In this document: positions 14,678-23,571 of the stretch, piece after piece
How positions within the stretch are numbered: the stretch's first letter is position 1
Layout of the letters: each line of letters begins with the position of its first letter
DNA from: Ciona intestinalis
Taxonomy: Eukaryota; Chordata; Ascidiacea; Phlebobranchia; Cionidae
DNA: 64,000 nt
Assembly (NCBI RefSeq): GCF_000224145.3
Contig: NC_020174.2
Coordinates: 5,434,504-5,498,503, forward strand
Direction of reading: 5' to 3'
Notes under the pieces: model-generated
What the model saw: only the letters and a program-made list of their open reading frames with translations
The model's database searches: none
Told to the model about the DNA's origin: nothing
Made by a program: the position numbers and the translations under genes

Positions 14678-14894
14678 AAAAAATATTGGAAACAGGTTAA
14701 AGTTAAAAAAAATTAAAGTAAAAAAGCAAGAAAACTAAAATCAAGGTATATTTTGTCAACTGTAACCAATCTTTCATATAAAACAGATGTATATACATGC
14801 TCGTGCCCAATATGCCGGTCTATTAGTTAAAGTAAAATTACGAATGTGTCAGCCCAATGGACATTATTGCTTGTTCACGCTCAACCAGCCGTCT

Positions 14895-14900
14895 GTCTCT

Positions 14901-14951
<51 letters not shown>

Positions 14952-14968
14952 GAGCCCACCCAGGGACG
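14895..14968 (+). tRNA. tRNA-Asn (anticodon GUU)
   Basis: The 74-nt cloverleaf is complete. The acceptor arms GTCTCTG and CAGGGAC pair with one G-U. The anticodon stem TTCGG/CCGAA encloses the loop CTGTTAA with anticodon GTT at 14929-14931. The A box (TGGCGCAATCGG) and B box (GGTTCGAGCCC) are intact, the discriminator base is G, there is no intron, and CCA is not encoded, as expected for a eukaryotic nuclear gene. Confidence 0.96.
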
Positions 14969-14971
14969 ACC

Positions 14972-14982
14972 TTTTAGTTTTT
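14972..14982 (+). terminator. RNA polymerase III terminator of the tRNA
   Basis: Two T-runs (TTTT at 14972-14975, TTTTT at 14978-14982) begin four bases after the tRNA end, the usual Pol III stop signal. Confidence 0.8.
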
Positions 14983-14989
14983 CGGGGGG

Positions 14990-15131
14990 CTATACATCTT
15001 CAATATTATGGTTCTGTGGGGAAAGTCGCGAAGATACAGATTTATAATTATTTAAATGTTCTTTGTTTACTACCACATGGGACGAGAAAGTTGAAGGAAA
15101 AGGTTTCTCATCTTCCCCACCCTAGTATATA
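14990..15131 (+). mobile_element. Palindromic MITE, 5'-truncated copy
   Basis: Carries the right two thirds of the recurrent element: the 'gaagatacag' and 'tttgtttacta' internal blocks and the end CATCTTCCCCACCCTAGTATA. Its left part is decayed. It lies only about 10-20 bp beyond the tRNA terminator. Confidence 0.7.
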
Positions 15132-16254
15132 GTATTGTTGGGTAACATGGGATATTGTTTGCACCTAATTCACATATTTTTGCGTGATCTTGTACAAAGT
15201 GAGTGAAAATTGGTTATTCGGAAACTAACTACGTAAGCGTATCTGTCTGGCTGTATGTTTTAAACAAATTACCTGATATATTTGGTATTAAAAAAATTAC
15301 CATAAATTGTTGGTGCCTTTTAACTGCAAAGTTTTAAACACCTTAAAAGATATCATTCTATACAACCAAGCACTTTATGGTTAATTTATACTTCAGTCGC
15401 GTGGTGGCAACAAGGAGGCCATATATAAAACGTCGGGTATTATTATTTCAATTAATTAAACACCCGATTACGCCAAAACAAAACAACCAAGTTAAAAACG
15501 CATCCTCTTTACCAAATAACAAACTTTTCAATGCCTTTTAAGGGGTAGTGAAATACAATCGCAGCAATAGTTAACTGCGCTGTTTCGGGCAAACATAATG
15601 CGTGTAATCAAATTAAAACAGGTAAAATGAAATATAAATATTCGAATGTGCATTCTAAATTAAATTTATATTTGTATATTCAAATTTTAACAGTTCAAAT
15701 AGGATTTAAATATATGCAGTACTTCACAACTTGTTACGACTTACGTGGATAATGACAAGGCGCCGACCTTCAGAAACAGACTTTTGGTATCATTTCGAAT
15801 TTTAGTAAAATCGTTCTTTAATCACAGTACTTTGATTGTATAGTATACAAATTGATACAGAATCAACCAACATATATATAGACTTATGTATGCAATGGAA
15901 AGGCAACTTAAATGTATATTTGAAAAGCAAGACAGAAAGTTTATGCAAGTAAGTTTAAATACCAAATTAGGAAAACTATTTGCAAAATTACCTTAAACAG
16001 CTAAAAACACTTGTTTGTTAAAAAAAACTACTAGTGCGCCCATTGGAAAGTACGCCGTTGAGAAAACGAGCGCACGAACCCCACTATATTCGTGTCACGT
16101 GAGCGCGTCGGAGCGTTACATTACGTCATTTCACTTCAGCTAAATACAGACACGGTTGCTCTCACAAGTCAGAACACTAAGTATCGAGACAACAGCTGAA
16201 ACACAGAGAGAATTAGTAACAGATTTTTCTCAGACAACTAAACGTCGTATTATA
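15132..16254. other. Spacer and putative promoter of the first IL-1-like gene
   Basis: AT-rich, no exon seen. The last 170 bp hold a CACGTG E-box (16096-16101) and a CRE-like TTACGTCATT (16121-16130), followed by the probable 5' UTR of the downstream gene. Confidence 0.45.
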
Positions 16255-17195
16255 ATGCTTTGTGGTGAGTTAATAAACCTTTGTGATTTATTTGTTAATG
16301 ATTACTGCTGTTTAAGACTGGTTTTATTTCTTATCAAATAAACTTTTCATTGCAATAAAACCTGCTTTTTGTCTCCGCAGCAACCGGTTCACCAATTGCT
16401 AACCAGCTCAGCGGAAAAGACGATAGCCATACCAACCAACAACCACTCAAAGTTCAAGAATGCTCTGGGAAGACACGACGCAGATCTTCGAAGCCACATC
16501 GTGTATCCGTCACTTCAGAAATACAACGCATGCGAATCGAACGACAAGTTAGCAAGGGAAGCAAAGGCACTGGAGCATTTTTCGATAAAGAATCAAGTAT
16601 GAGTAAAATCGTACAAGAAAATGAAAAGTTCTGTGCTAGCTACCAAAGCGAGAAAACCGAACTCATTAATTTTTTAACTGACGAATTAGATTTTGAAAAA
16701 GATTTGGTGCAAGAAGTTATCGGACAACCAGTGATAACGGAGCCAGAGGAAAGCACCTCTTTTACTGGGCCAACGTCTTGTTCAGTTGAACTTGTTGGGC
16801 TGAACGGCCATTTATGGAGCGGAAGTAGCACGATAAAGGTGCAGCTTACTACAGTTTCCGACCTCGTTATGTGGAAACTAGTATCAAGCACCAAAGTAAT
16901 CTATGTTTTCGGCATCGATTATAACGGCGATTATAAATATGCGACAACGAACGGTGAAAGCGAAAAGGTTCGTTTCTACACGGCCACTACTTCACCGACC
17001 GCAATCGACTTGGACAACAACGACGACCTAAACGACCCAAGAGCATTCAAGTTGGAAGCTGACCCCTTGTCAGGTTATGACAGACTAGTACCAGCCATGT
17101 ATCCGACCCTAGGTGTTACCCGTGGTGCCAACAATCGGTTGTACACTGAAACACTCGATAGTAGCACCGACAATTGGGTTATTAATACCTTGTAA
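16255..17195 (+). CDS. IL-1-like beta-trefoil protein A (tandem paralogue 1)
   Basis: Two exons: 16255-16264 (ATG CTT TGT G) and 16381-17195. The GTGAGT donor and CTCCGCAG acceptor are strong and the joined frame is open for 274 codons. Residues 1-135 form a pro-region with a basic stretch, GKTRRRSSKPHR (33-44), and an acidic helix-like part. Residues about 136-274 form the C-terminal domain shared with the gene at 21167. No signal peptide or membrane segment is seen, as in classical IL-1 cytokines, which leave the cell without a leader. Conserved positions include YVFGI (178-182), DPRAF (222-226) and RLVPAM (238-243), placed like strands of human IL-1 receptor antagonist remembered for comparison. 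A polyadenylation signal lies at 17560-17565. The fold assignment is inference: another beta-trefoil family such as FGF is possible but its cysteine/Tyr signature is absent. Confidence 0.6.
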
Positions 17196-17559
17196 CACCG
17201 CAATGGTAAAGGTGAAATACCTCTGTTTGCTATGTTGTTCAATGTATTTATTTTTAATTATTTATTTATTTATTGTGATTTCCAATCATCACTTAGGTGT
17301 ATTTGTACGTGGTGATATCCACAGTAACGATCGGTCCCTGTATATAGAATATGATTTTTTACCACACAGATTAGTCTGATGTACTATACTGGGAAACTAA
17401 GTTCTCGTTACAATGACAGCCGATTTGTAAAAGTTTTGGCAAAACAGGCCAACACGTCACAGACTGTGCTGTGGTTTGTAAACGTTTCACACGTTTGTTA
17501 CTGAGGTTTCTTTTTTGTACTTCGAACATTTTACTTTAGCGAAATAATATTATGATTGT

Positions 17560-17565
17560 AATAAA
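17560..17565 (+). promoter_or_regulatory. Polyadenylation signal, IL-1-like gene A
   Basis: AATAAA about 365 nt after the stop codon of the first IL-1-like gene, the first canonical hexamer downstream on this strand. Confidence 0.5.
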
Positions 17566-19437
17566 CAATACTGTTGTATACATCAATTGGGTGCTTTACA
17601 TATGTAATTACTCGCCAAGCAAAGCTTTAGAAATATTTGATTTGTTTAGACAGACATATTTAAGAGGCAATCATACCGCAGCGAATCACAATGTAAACAA
17701 CACCCTGGAGAGGCGGTATGCTACGTCACACATTCCTCAAACACAGTAATTACAAGTAGCTGTGGGAAGCAAACGTGAAGAGTGAATGAAGTCGAAACCC
17801 CCTACGGCAAAATAAACCAGTAATACAACAGCCGGTATATTACAATACAGGGCATTACTCGTTTTAGAGGTGCTACATGTGTTCACCAAATCGTATGTGA
17901 ACACAACTGCTGTCACGAAAAATTAAACACATATTTTTATTCGTAAATTAGCAAACGATTTCAGATTTTATTTTTCGATGTTAGTATTTGTACAAAGCAG
18001 CTACTGTATCGAATCCGAAGGTGACATGAGTGTTTCATCACATTTTCACGCAATAACAATAACGTTCAATCGGTAATCGGGTGGAAAACCGAAACAGATG
18101 ACGCAATAACGCAACTATGTTCGTGGGGTGAGAAACCAGGCCACGTGTTATCGTGATGCTATCCACGTTGGCAAAAACAGCGATGGAGAATTGATCTTAA
18201 TAGTTTTTCGGGAAAAATACCCGAAAATCCTGAAGGCGCTTGAACCAGGATGGACTTTCAATAAAAGGAGAAAGGAATATTTGTTCGGTAAACAGGATAA
18301 GGGCCGGAAACAGGAAACCAATTTAAATTGCTATCATGACCGTCATGGGTGACTTGCGATGTCGCGGATTATTAGCGGCGCCCAGGGGTTTATACTGGGG
18401 GAAATACCCGCAATAAGCTCCTAACTTAAACCCGATCTCGAATACAGTGTTATGATAGGAAAATACCAGTAATAAATCAACCCAGTAATTTAACACTTGG
18501 TTTGGACACACAACGTCACAACAAATGTAACCATGGTTGGTCGTTGTGCTGAAAACGCATTTAAATTACAATCACGCTATATTACGAACGTTTTTACTGT
18601 ACAAGGAAACTGATTTATTTAAATGACAGCTTTCATTTAAATGGCATTTCTACGATTACATTTCATAAACTAACCAAGTGTGGAATGAATGAGTCCCCCA
18701 GTTAGCTCACGTTTTACTTTGTGGTTGAATATTTTTACTACTGCCAAGTCTGTATTTTGCATTTGTAATTCCTTTTACACCATCTTTGCTACGTGTCGCA
18801 ATGATTTATAGTTTCGTTTGTCACCTGCTACGTTTCGTACAATGCGTAATCATAAAAACTAATGACGTCAATGCACATTACACACGCACACACAATACAC
18901 GCCGTGAAAGGGGTCTTTATAAGTCACAATGATTAATTTTAAATTAGGCTGTCAAAGTTGCGTCGATGCGTAAAAGTAGGACGATTGACTAAAATGTCAT
19001 CCCCATATACGCAACATGCGGTATTTACGTCTATGGTTTATGGGTTAAGTGCGTGAAACGTTATATGGTTCATAATGAAAAAACGTCATTTTCAGGAAAC
19101 TTTTATGCCACCATTAATTATATTGTTATTTCAGCTCCCGCATTCGGTAACTGGGAGTCTACGTCAAAATAATTAAACAAAGTCGACGCATGAAAAATTT
19201 GCATGCATTGTTAGATATTAATAACGAGTTTAAACGGGTATTGAATCGTATTTCCTAATATGCAGATGGTTTTCAATAATATTGTGACGCGTGTCCGCGA
19301 CCGTTGTGTGAATCATAAACAATGGTTGAAGGGAACTTATTCGGCCTATATGATACGCATGTATGGAGACAGACTGGGTGATCGTGTGCAATTTAGCTTT
19401 GTCTGCACAACATCGCATCAAAGTGCCGAAACATTTA

Positions 19438-19634
19438 TAGTAGGGTGGGGGGAGACAGGACACCTTTAGCACATAATATCCAAATATTCTGATTGTGTCT
19501 TAAACAATATACTTTGTCTATACGGAAGTCGTGGGGATATGGTTTAATAATTCTTTGAATGTTCTTTGTTTGCTGTTCCTTGGAACGGAAAAAGAGAACA
19601 AAAAGTTGTCCCATTTTCCCCCACCCCAATACAC
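19438..19634 (+). mobile_element. Palindromic MITE, near full length
   Basis: Starts ATAGTAGGGTGGGGGGAGAC and ends CCCCCACCCCAATACA, with the internal 'cacctttagcacataatatcc' type block and 'tttgaatgttctttgttt'. Terminal inverted repeats of about 30 bp and an apparent TA-type target are typical of the family in this window. Confidence 0.85.
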
Positions 19635-19689
19635 ATGACGACTTCTTATCAAAGTAATTGATAAACCCATTCAATATGGCTCTGATTTA

Positions 19690-20105
19690 GTGTTCATGAA
19701 ATTGGACAATTCTCGTAACAAAATACCAGTCAGGATTAAATGCTACAAAATACGTAACCGACTAAAACCAAATCCAACGAATCGTTTTATATTAGATGTT
19801 ATTTCACCCAAAGTGACAACCGCAGTTTCGTATTTAAATAGAACCTTCTATTTTGAGCGTATAGTAGCGCAGTGTCGGAAGTAAATAAAGAGAACAAACG
19901 GTATAGGACCAAAATACCGACTGGTCAGTCTACACCGCGGATGGAGTGTGCGGATTCGGTATTACGTAAAATTAGGCCAAAAATAAAAGTCAAGCCCTGG
20001 GGCGAATTGACAAAACAATTAAATGACGTGGCAATGTCTTGCCTGCAGCATTATTGTTTTCCAAATTTAAAGATTCTAAAAATACATTGTAAAACATACG
20101 TATGA
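19690..20105 (+). other. Two short overlapping open frames, unrecognised
   Basis: Frames at 19690-19884 (64 codons) and 19872-20105 (77 codons) are lysine-rich and lie between two MITE copies. Both are plausible in composition, but I see no domain, promoter or splice logic joining them. They may be chance frames or a lineage-specific short gene. Confidence 0.12.
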
Positions 20106-20156
20106 TGAGGTATAGAAGTGTAAAAAATTCCATGTAACGTAAATAGCTTAATTATA

Positions 20157-20383
20157 TAGTAGGGTGGGGGAAGATGGGACATCTTTAGCACATAATATCC
20201 AGATATCCTGATCGTATTTTAAACAATTAACAACGGTCTATGGGAGCCGTGAAGATATAGATTTATAAATATGGTTGATTGTTTATTGTTAACTGCTAAA
20301 TGGGACGGGGAAACAGAGTTAAAAGGTGTCCCATCTTTCCCCACCCTAATATACAGTGTCCCATCTTTCCCCACCCTACTATA
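20157..20383 (+). mobile_element. Palindromic MITE with duplicated right end
   Basis: Complete copy starting TAGTAGGGTGGGGGAAGATG. The 28-bp right terminal repeat (GTGTCCCATC...) occurs twice in tandem, at 20326-20353 and 20356-20383, so the element ends in two inverted-repeat termini. Confidence 0.85.
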
Positions 20384-20391
20384 CTCTATTA

Positions 20392-20507
20392 CATAATTGC
20401 CATGATCGTGTATATGGGAGCCGTGTGGATACAGTTTTATATTTCTTTAATAAACGTTCTTTGTTTACTAGCAAATGAGACGAGAAAAGTGAATAAAAAG
20501 TTTTTTT
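20392..20507 (+). mobile_element. Palindromic MITE, internal fragment
   Basis: Contains the 'tatgggagccgtgtggatacag' and 'gttctttgtttactagcaaatgagacg' blocks of the family but lacks both clear ends. It abuts the preceding copy, so it may be part of a nested or tandem insertion. Confidence 0.65.
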
Positions 20508-21074
20508 TGTTTGTTTACAAAATAATGCAAGTTCCGGCAATAAATTGAGTTACGGAAGTGCGTATTGTTGTATTTACTTCACACGGTGTTTCCACTTATA
20601 TAGTGTGACATGACACACATTTATAAATAAACCTGCACGACATTTTAAGCTACAACTAACATGACCGTAGTTGGCGCGCGTTATATAGACGTGTTATATC
20701 ATCAAGGTGCATCACTAAACTGACTTCGTTTTTAAATAGTAAAATAATTACGTCATTTGGTGATTGTGCAAACTGCTAAGTTTCTGAGCAAAACAAAGTC
20801 GTTTTGCAAAGCAGGCGGTTTATACCCACAATTCAGCGACACACATGGGAAAGGGTAATTTTGGGTAAAATTGTAAAAGAAGATTCCAGCCGCTACTTAC
20901 TGTTTTAGGCCGACAAAAACTTTAAACAAACATTTTCCCTAGAAAGCTGACGTCACAGTTTCCCGTAGTTTTACTCTTTATTTTTTATCTTCCTCTAACC
21001 ATAGAAAATTGGGACAAGGGGAATACTGTAACTGATGCTTTCACATGCAGTAAACGCTTCCTCATTGAAGGGAC

Positions 21075-21080
21075 TATAAG
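21075..21080 (+). promoter_or_regulatory. TATA-like element of IL-1-like gene B
   Basis: TATAAG about 90 bp before the ATG at 21167, in the sequence GGACTATAAGTAGAG, leaving room for a start site near 21105 and a short 5' UTR. Confidence 0.4.
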
Positions 21081-21166
21081 TAGAGTAACTTTGCAGCATA
21101 TCTTCACACCGAATTTTATAAAGACGAAAACGACATCGACACAAGAAAGACTCCGACAAAGTCAAC

Positions 21167-21851
21167 ATGCCAGGTACGAGTAATATGGCTGTGCTTTAGT
21201 ATATAGGTTTAAATAGCTAGGTTTTATGGTGATTAACAAAGAATGAATCCACCAGATACCAAAGAAACAAATACACTTGAAGCAGAAGAAAAAGGAAGTT
21301 TGGAATCAGGACCTGCATCATACTGCGGCGACAGCAGCGACGGACAATGTAGTTGCATTGACGAGGAGGAAGACTATGATTGCGTGGACGGAATTATCAA
21401 TCAGCTCCAAAAGATTCGCTGCAGGGTGGAACTTAAGCTTCCACGAGCTGAGTCGCCATCATATGTGCTCACAGGAAAACGAACGGTCAAAGTAGCGAAA
21501 GTGCAATCAGACCTGTACTATTGGAAGTTGGTTTCTCCAAGGGAAATCGTGTACATATTCGGGATCGAAATTGGCCCGGACACGTACAAGTACGCTACCT
21601 GCTTGGGTAAAGGGAAAAAACTGAAATTCCTCGAGTCAGATGTCAATCTTGCTGATATTGATAACGACGAAAAGAGCACAATAAAAGACCCGAGAGCATT
21701 TTTCCTTGAGACTGATACCTCCGCGGATAAATGTTGGTTAATTCCCGCTATGGATCAGAGTCTGGTCGTCACTCGTGGGCCCCACAACGTAGCATACACA
21801 TTTCCACGAGATGCAGAAAAGGAACAGCACTGGGAAATCATCGATATGTGA
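21167..21851 (+). CDS. IL-1-like beta-trefoil protein B (tandem paralogue 2)
   Basis: Probable exons 21167-21173 (ATG CCA G) and 21256-21851, giving 200 residues. An alternative start is the ATG at 21243 inside the assumed intron (202 residues). An acidic, cysteine-containing pro-region (about 1-55) precedes the domain shared with the gene at 16255. Alignment by eye with remembered human IL-1 receptor antagonist is striking: YIFGI (102-106) against LFLGI, VNLADIDND (132-140) against VNITDLSEN, DPRAFF (147-152) against DKRFAF, and CWLIPAM (162-168) against GWFLCTAM. No signal peptide is present. Polyadenylation signals lie at 21942-21947 and 21965-21970. Family knowledge would make it an extracellular or nuclear cytokine-like factor, but receptor and function are unknown. 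Confidence 0.65.
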
Positions 21852-23571
21852 TTATTAAAGGACATGCACTTTTGTACAGCATTCAAACGGAAACATATTT
21901 ACGAATTTTGTTTTGCTTTTTAAAACGACACATTTTTTGTAAATAAACAGGTTGTTTTGAATTTAAATAAAAGTTGTAAAAACGCTACAGTATATGAACA
22001 GTGAAATGGCTTAAAAATATGTTGGCTCTTCAAAATAGCGGATGCTTTTTATTGTTCCACGTTTATAGTTTTTTATGTAAACAGAGAAGACAATAGGTTT
22101 TAGTCCATCACTAAAAGACGACCTGGCTTGGTGCCGTGGCACATTGGTTGCGAGATCTATAGCCAAGACAATGTCGATATAAACCATAATATTGAGGTCA
22201 ATCAAATAATTAAAAACATTCCCACAAAGTTACAACTGTGCAAGGTTTATAAAACACAACGCCAGTATTTTACGATTGTCGCTGTCACGCGAAATAAATT
22301 AATTGAAATTATTCTTAAGCGAGTAGGAAACCGGTTACAGTAACATCCGATGGCAGGAAACGATGTTAGTTAAATGAAACTGGATGCCATTGTAAAAATA
22401 GTACAAGTACATGAAAATAAAACGTTATTTTGAGGCCGTGTTGACTCACAGCAGTCTAACTTTAGAAAGCAAATTTAGCAGCACGATTTTTGCTGCGACT
22501 TTTATTCAGTTTAAATATAGCAAGCAGTGACAGGATGAATGAAAATTTTCCAACGTCAATTTCTATACTTAGTAGGCTGGGGTGAGATAGTCAATGCTTT
22601 TACTGTCTTTTATCCAACTTACCCCACAGTAACTATGTTAAGTACGCGTCAATACCACGGAAGTAAAGTGAACCTTGAGTAATATTTACCAAAGCCAAAG
22701 CCCTCGGAAATGAGGTATAGCTGACAATGCAGAAAAAATTTCCTCAGCGTACAACAACAATTTCCGCGTTAAACACAACAAACAAAACGTCACTGACCGA
22801 GGCCAAAGTCCACAATACCAAATAGAGAATTAGTTCCAGGACAAAATCTACCCAATCAAAACGTCAATTTCCATTCCTAGAATTCTCAATACAAACTGGA
22901 TTCTGTATATGAAGTATGAAAGTAAAATGTAAGAACAACTGACAGGATCAATCAATTGTTTGAACACGTAAATGTAAAATCGTAAAATGTATCTAATGCT
23001 TTGCAACTCGAGTTTACGTCAAGGTAACGAATGTTTTATTGCACTACTAACATATAACAATGGTGCATACGCTGCAGGGTGTTTGTAAATCAAAAAAATG
23101 GATTCAGATTATAGTGAAGAGAATAAAATAACAACCAAGTAATGGTTAAAAGCCATACACGGTAAAAAATACCCTTTTTAATCGATCACAGACGTGATTT
23201 TATTAGAATTTACGTACGGGTTTAACCAATGTTATCTAATTTCTCGCGTAGTAAACAGCAAAGCCACAATTTTAAGAAATATCAAACAACCGGTGATGAA
23301 ATAACAGGAAATTAATCAGTGCAGGTACGTCATCTCACCACTAACGTACTTCCCCACAGTTAGCGAGATATCACAGGCAATAAAACACGTATGTACTACC
23401 AGCAACTCTTGAGTGGGTTTTTAAAAACGTTAAAAACAAAAACATAACACTTTTGTCCTGAGATATCAAATGCGAAATAAACATTATGCAACAACTGGTG
23501 TAACTGGTCAATCAATTTACGCAGTATGAATGAATGCGCTTAAATGTTATTCGGGTAAATTTTGATTGAAG
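21852..23571. other. Spacer, convergent 3' ends
   Basis: Holds the 3' UTR of IL-1-like gene B (AATAAA at 21942 and 21965) and, on the other strand, the 3' side of SLC2A8. No exon recognised. A short decayed dyad at about 22570-22635 starts and ends like the MITE but is only some 65 bp long. Confidence 0.5.

Larger units (their letters stand above)
13500..14894. other. AT-rich spacer before the tRNA gene
   Basis: No exon recognised. It begins with a CRE-like GACGTCAC and a CACGTG E-box near 13,520-13,540. It contains a CTCF-like motif (14538-14554) and a 12-bp-arm A/T hairpin at 14653-14677. Composition drops abruptly relative to the block to its left. Confidence 0.5.
17196..21166. other. Spacer between the two IL-1-like genes
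   Basis: Contains the 3' UTR of the first gene (AATAAA 17560-17565), palindromic MITE copies near 19.5, 20.3 and 20.45 kb, and short open frames at 18128-18352, 19690-19884 and 19872-20105. None of these frames shows a domain I recognise or a convincing splice partner. A CRE-like TGACGTCAC sits at 20948-20956 upstream of the second gene. Confidence 0.5.

Noticed and set aside
18128-18352. 74-codon frame as a possible third cytokine-like paralogue
   Set aside because: None of the shared words of the pair occurs, and its longest feature is a chance palindrome.
16255-21851. FGF rather than IL-1 identity for the beta-trefoil pair
   Set aside because: The FGF cysteine/Glu/Tyr signature and heparin-site basic loop are not visible, while several IL-1-type blocks are; kept as an alternative in the feature text.
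22570-22635. 65-bp G-rich/C-rich dyad as another MITE
   Set aside because: Ends resemble the family but the internal blocks are absent, so it was not counted as a copy.
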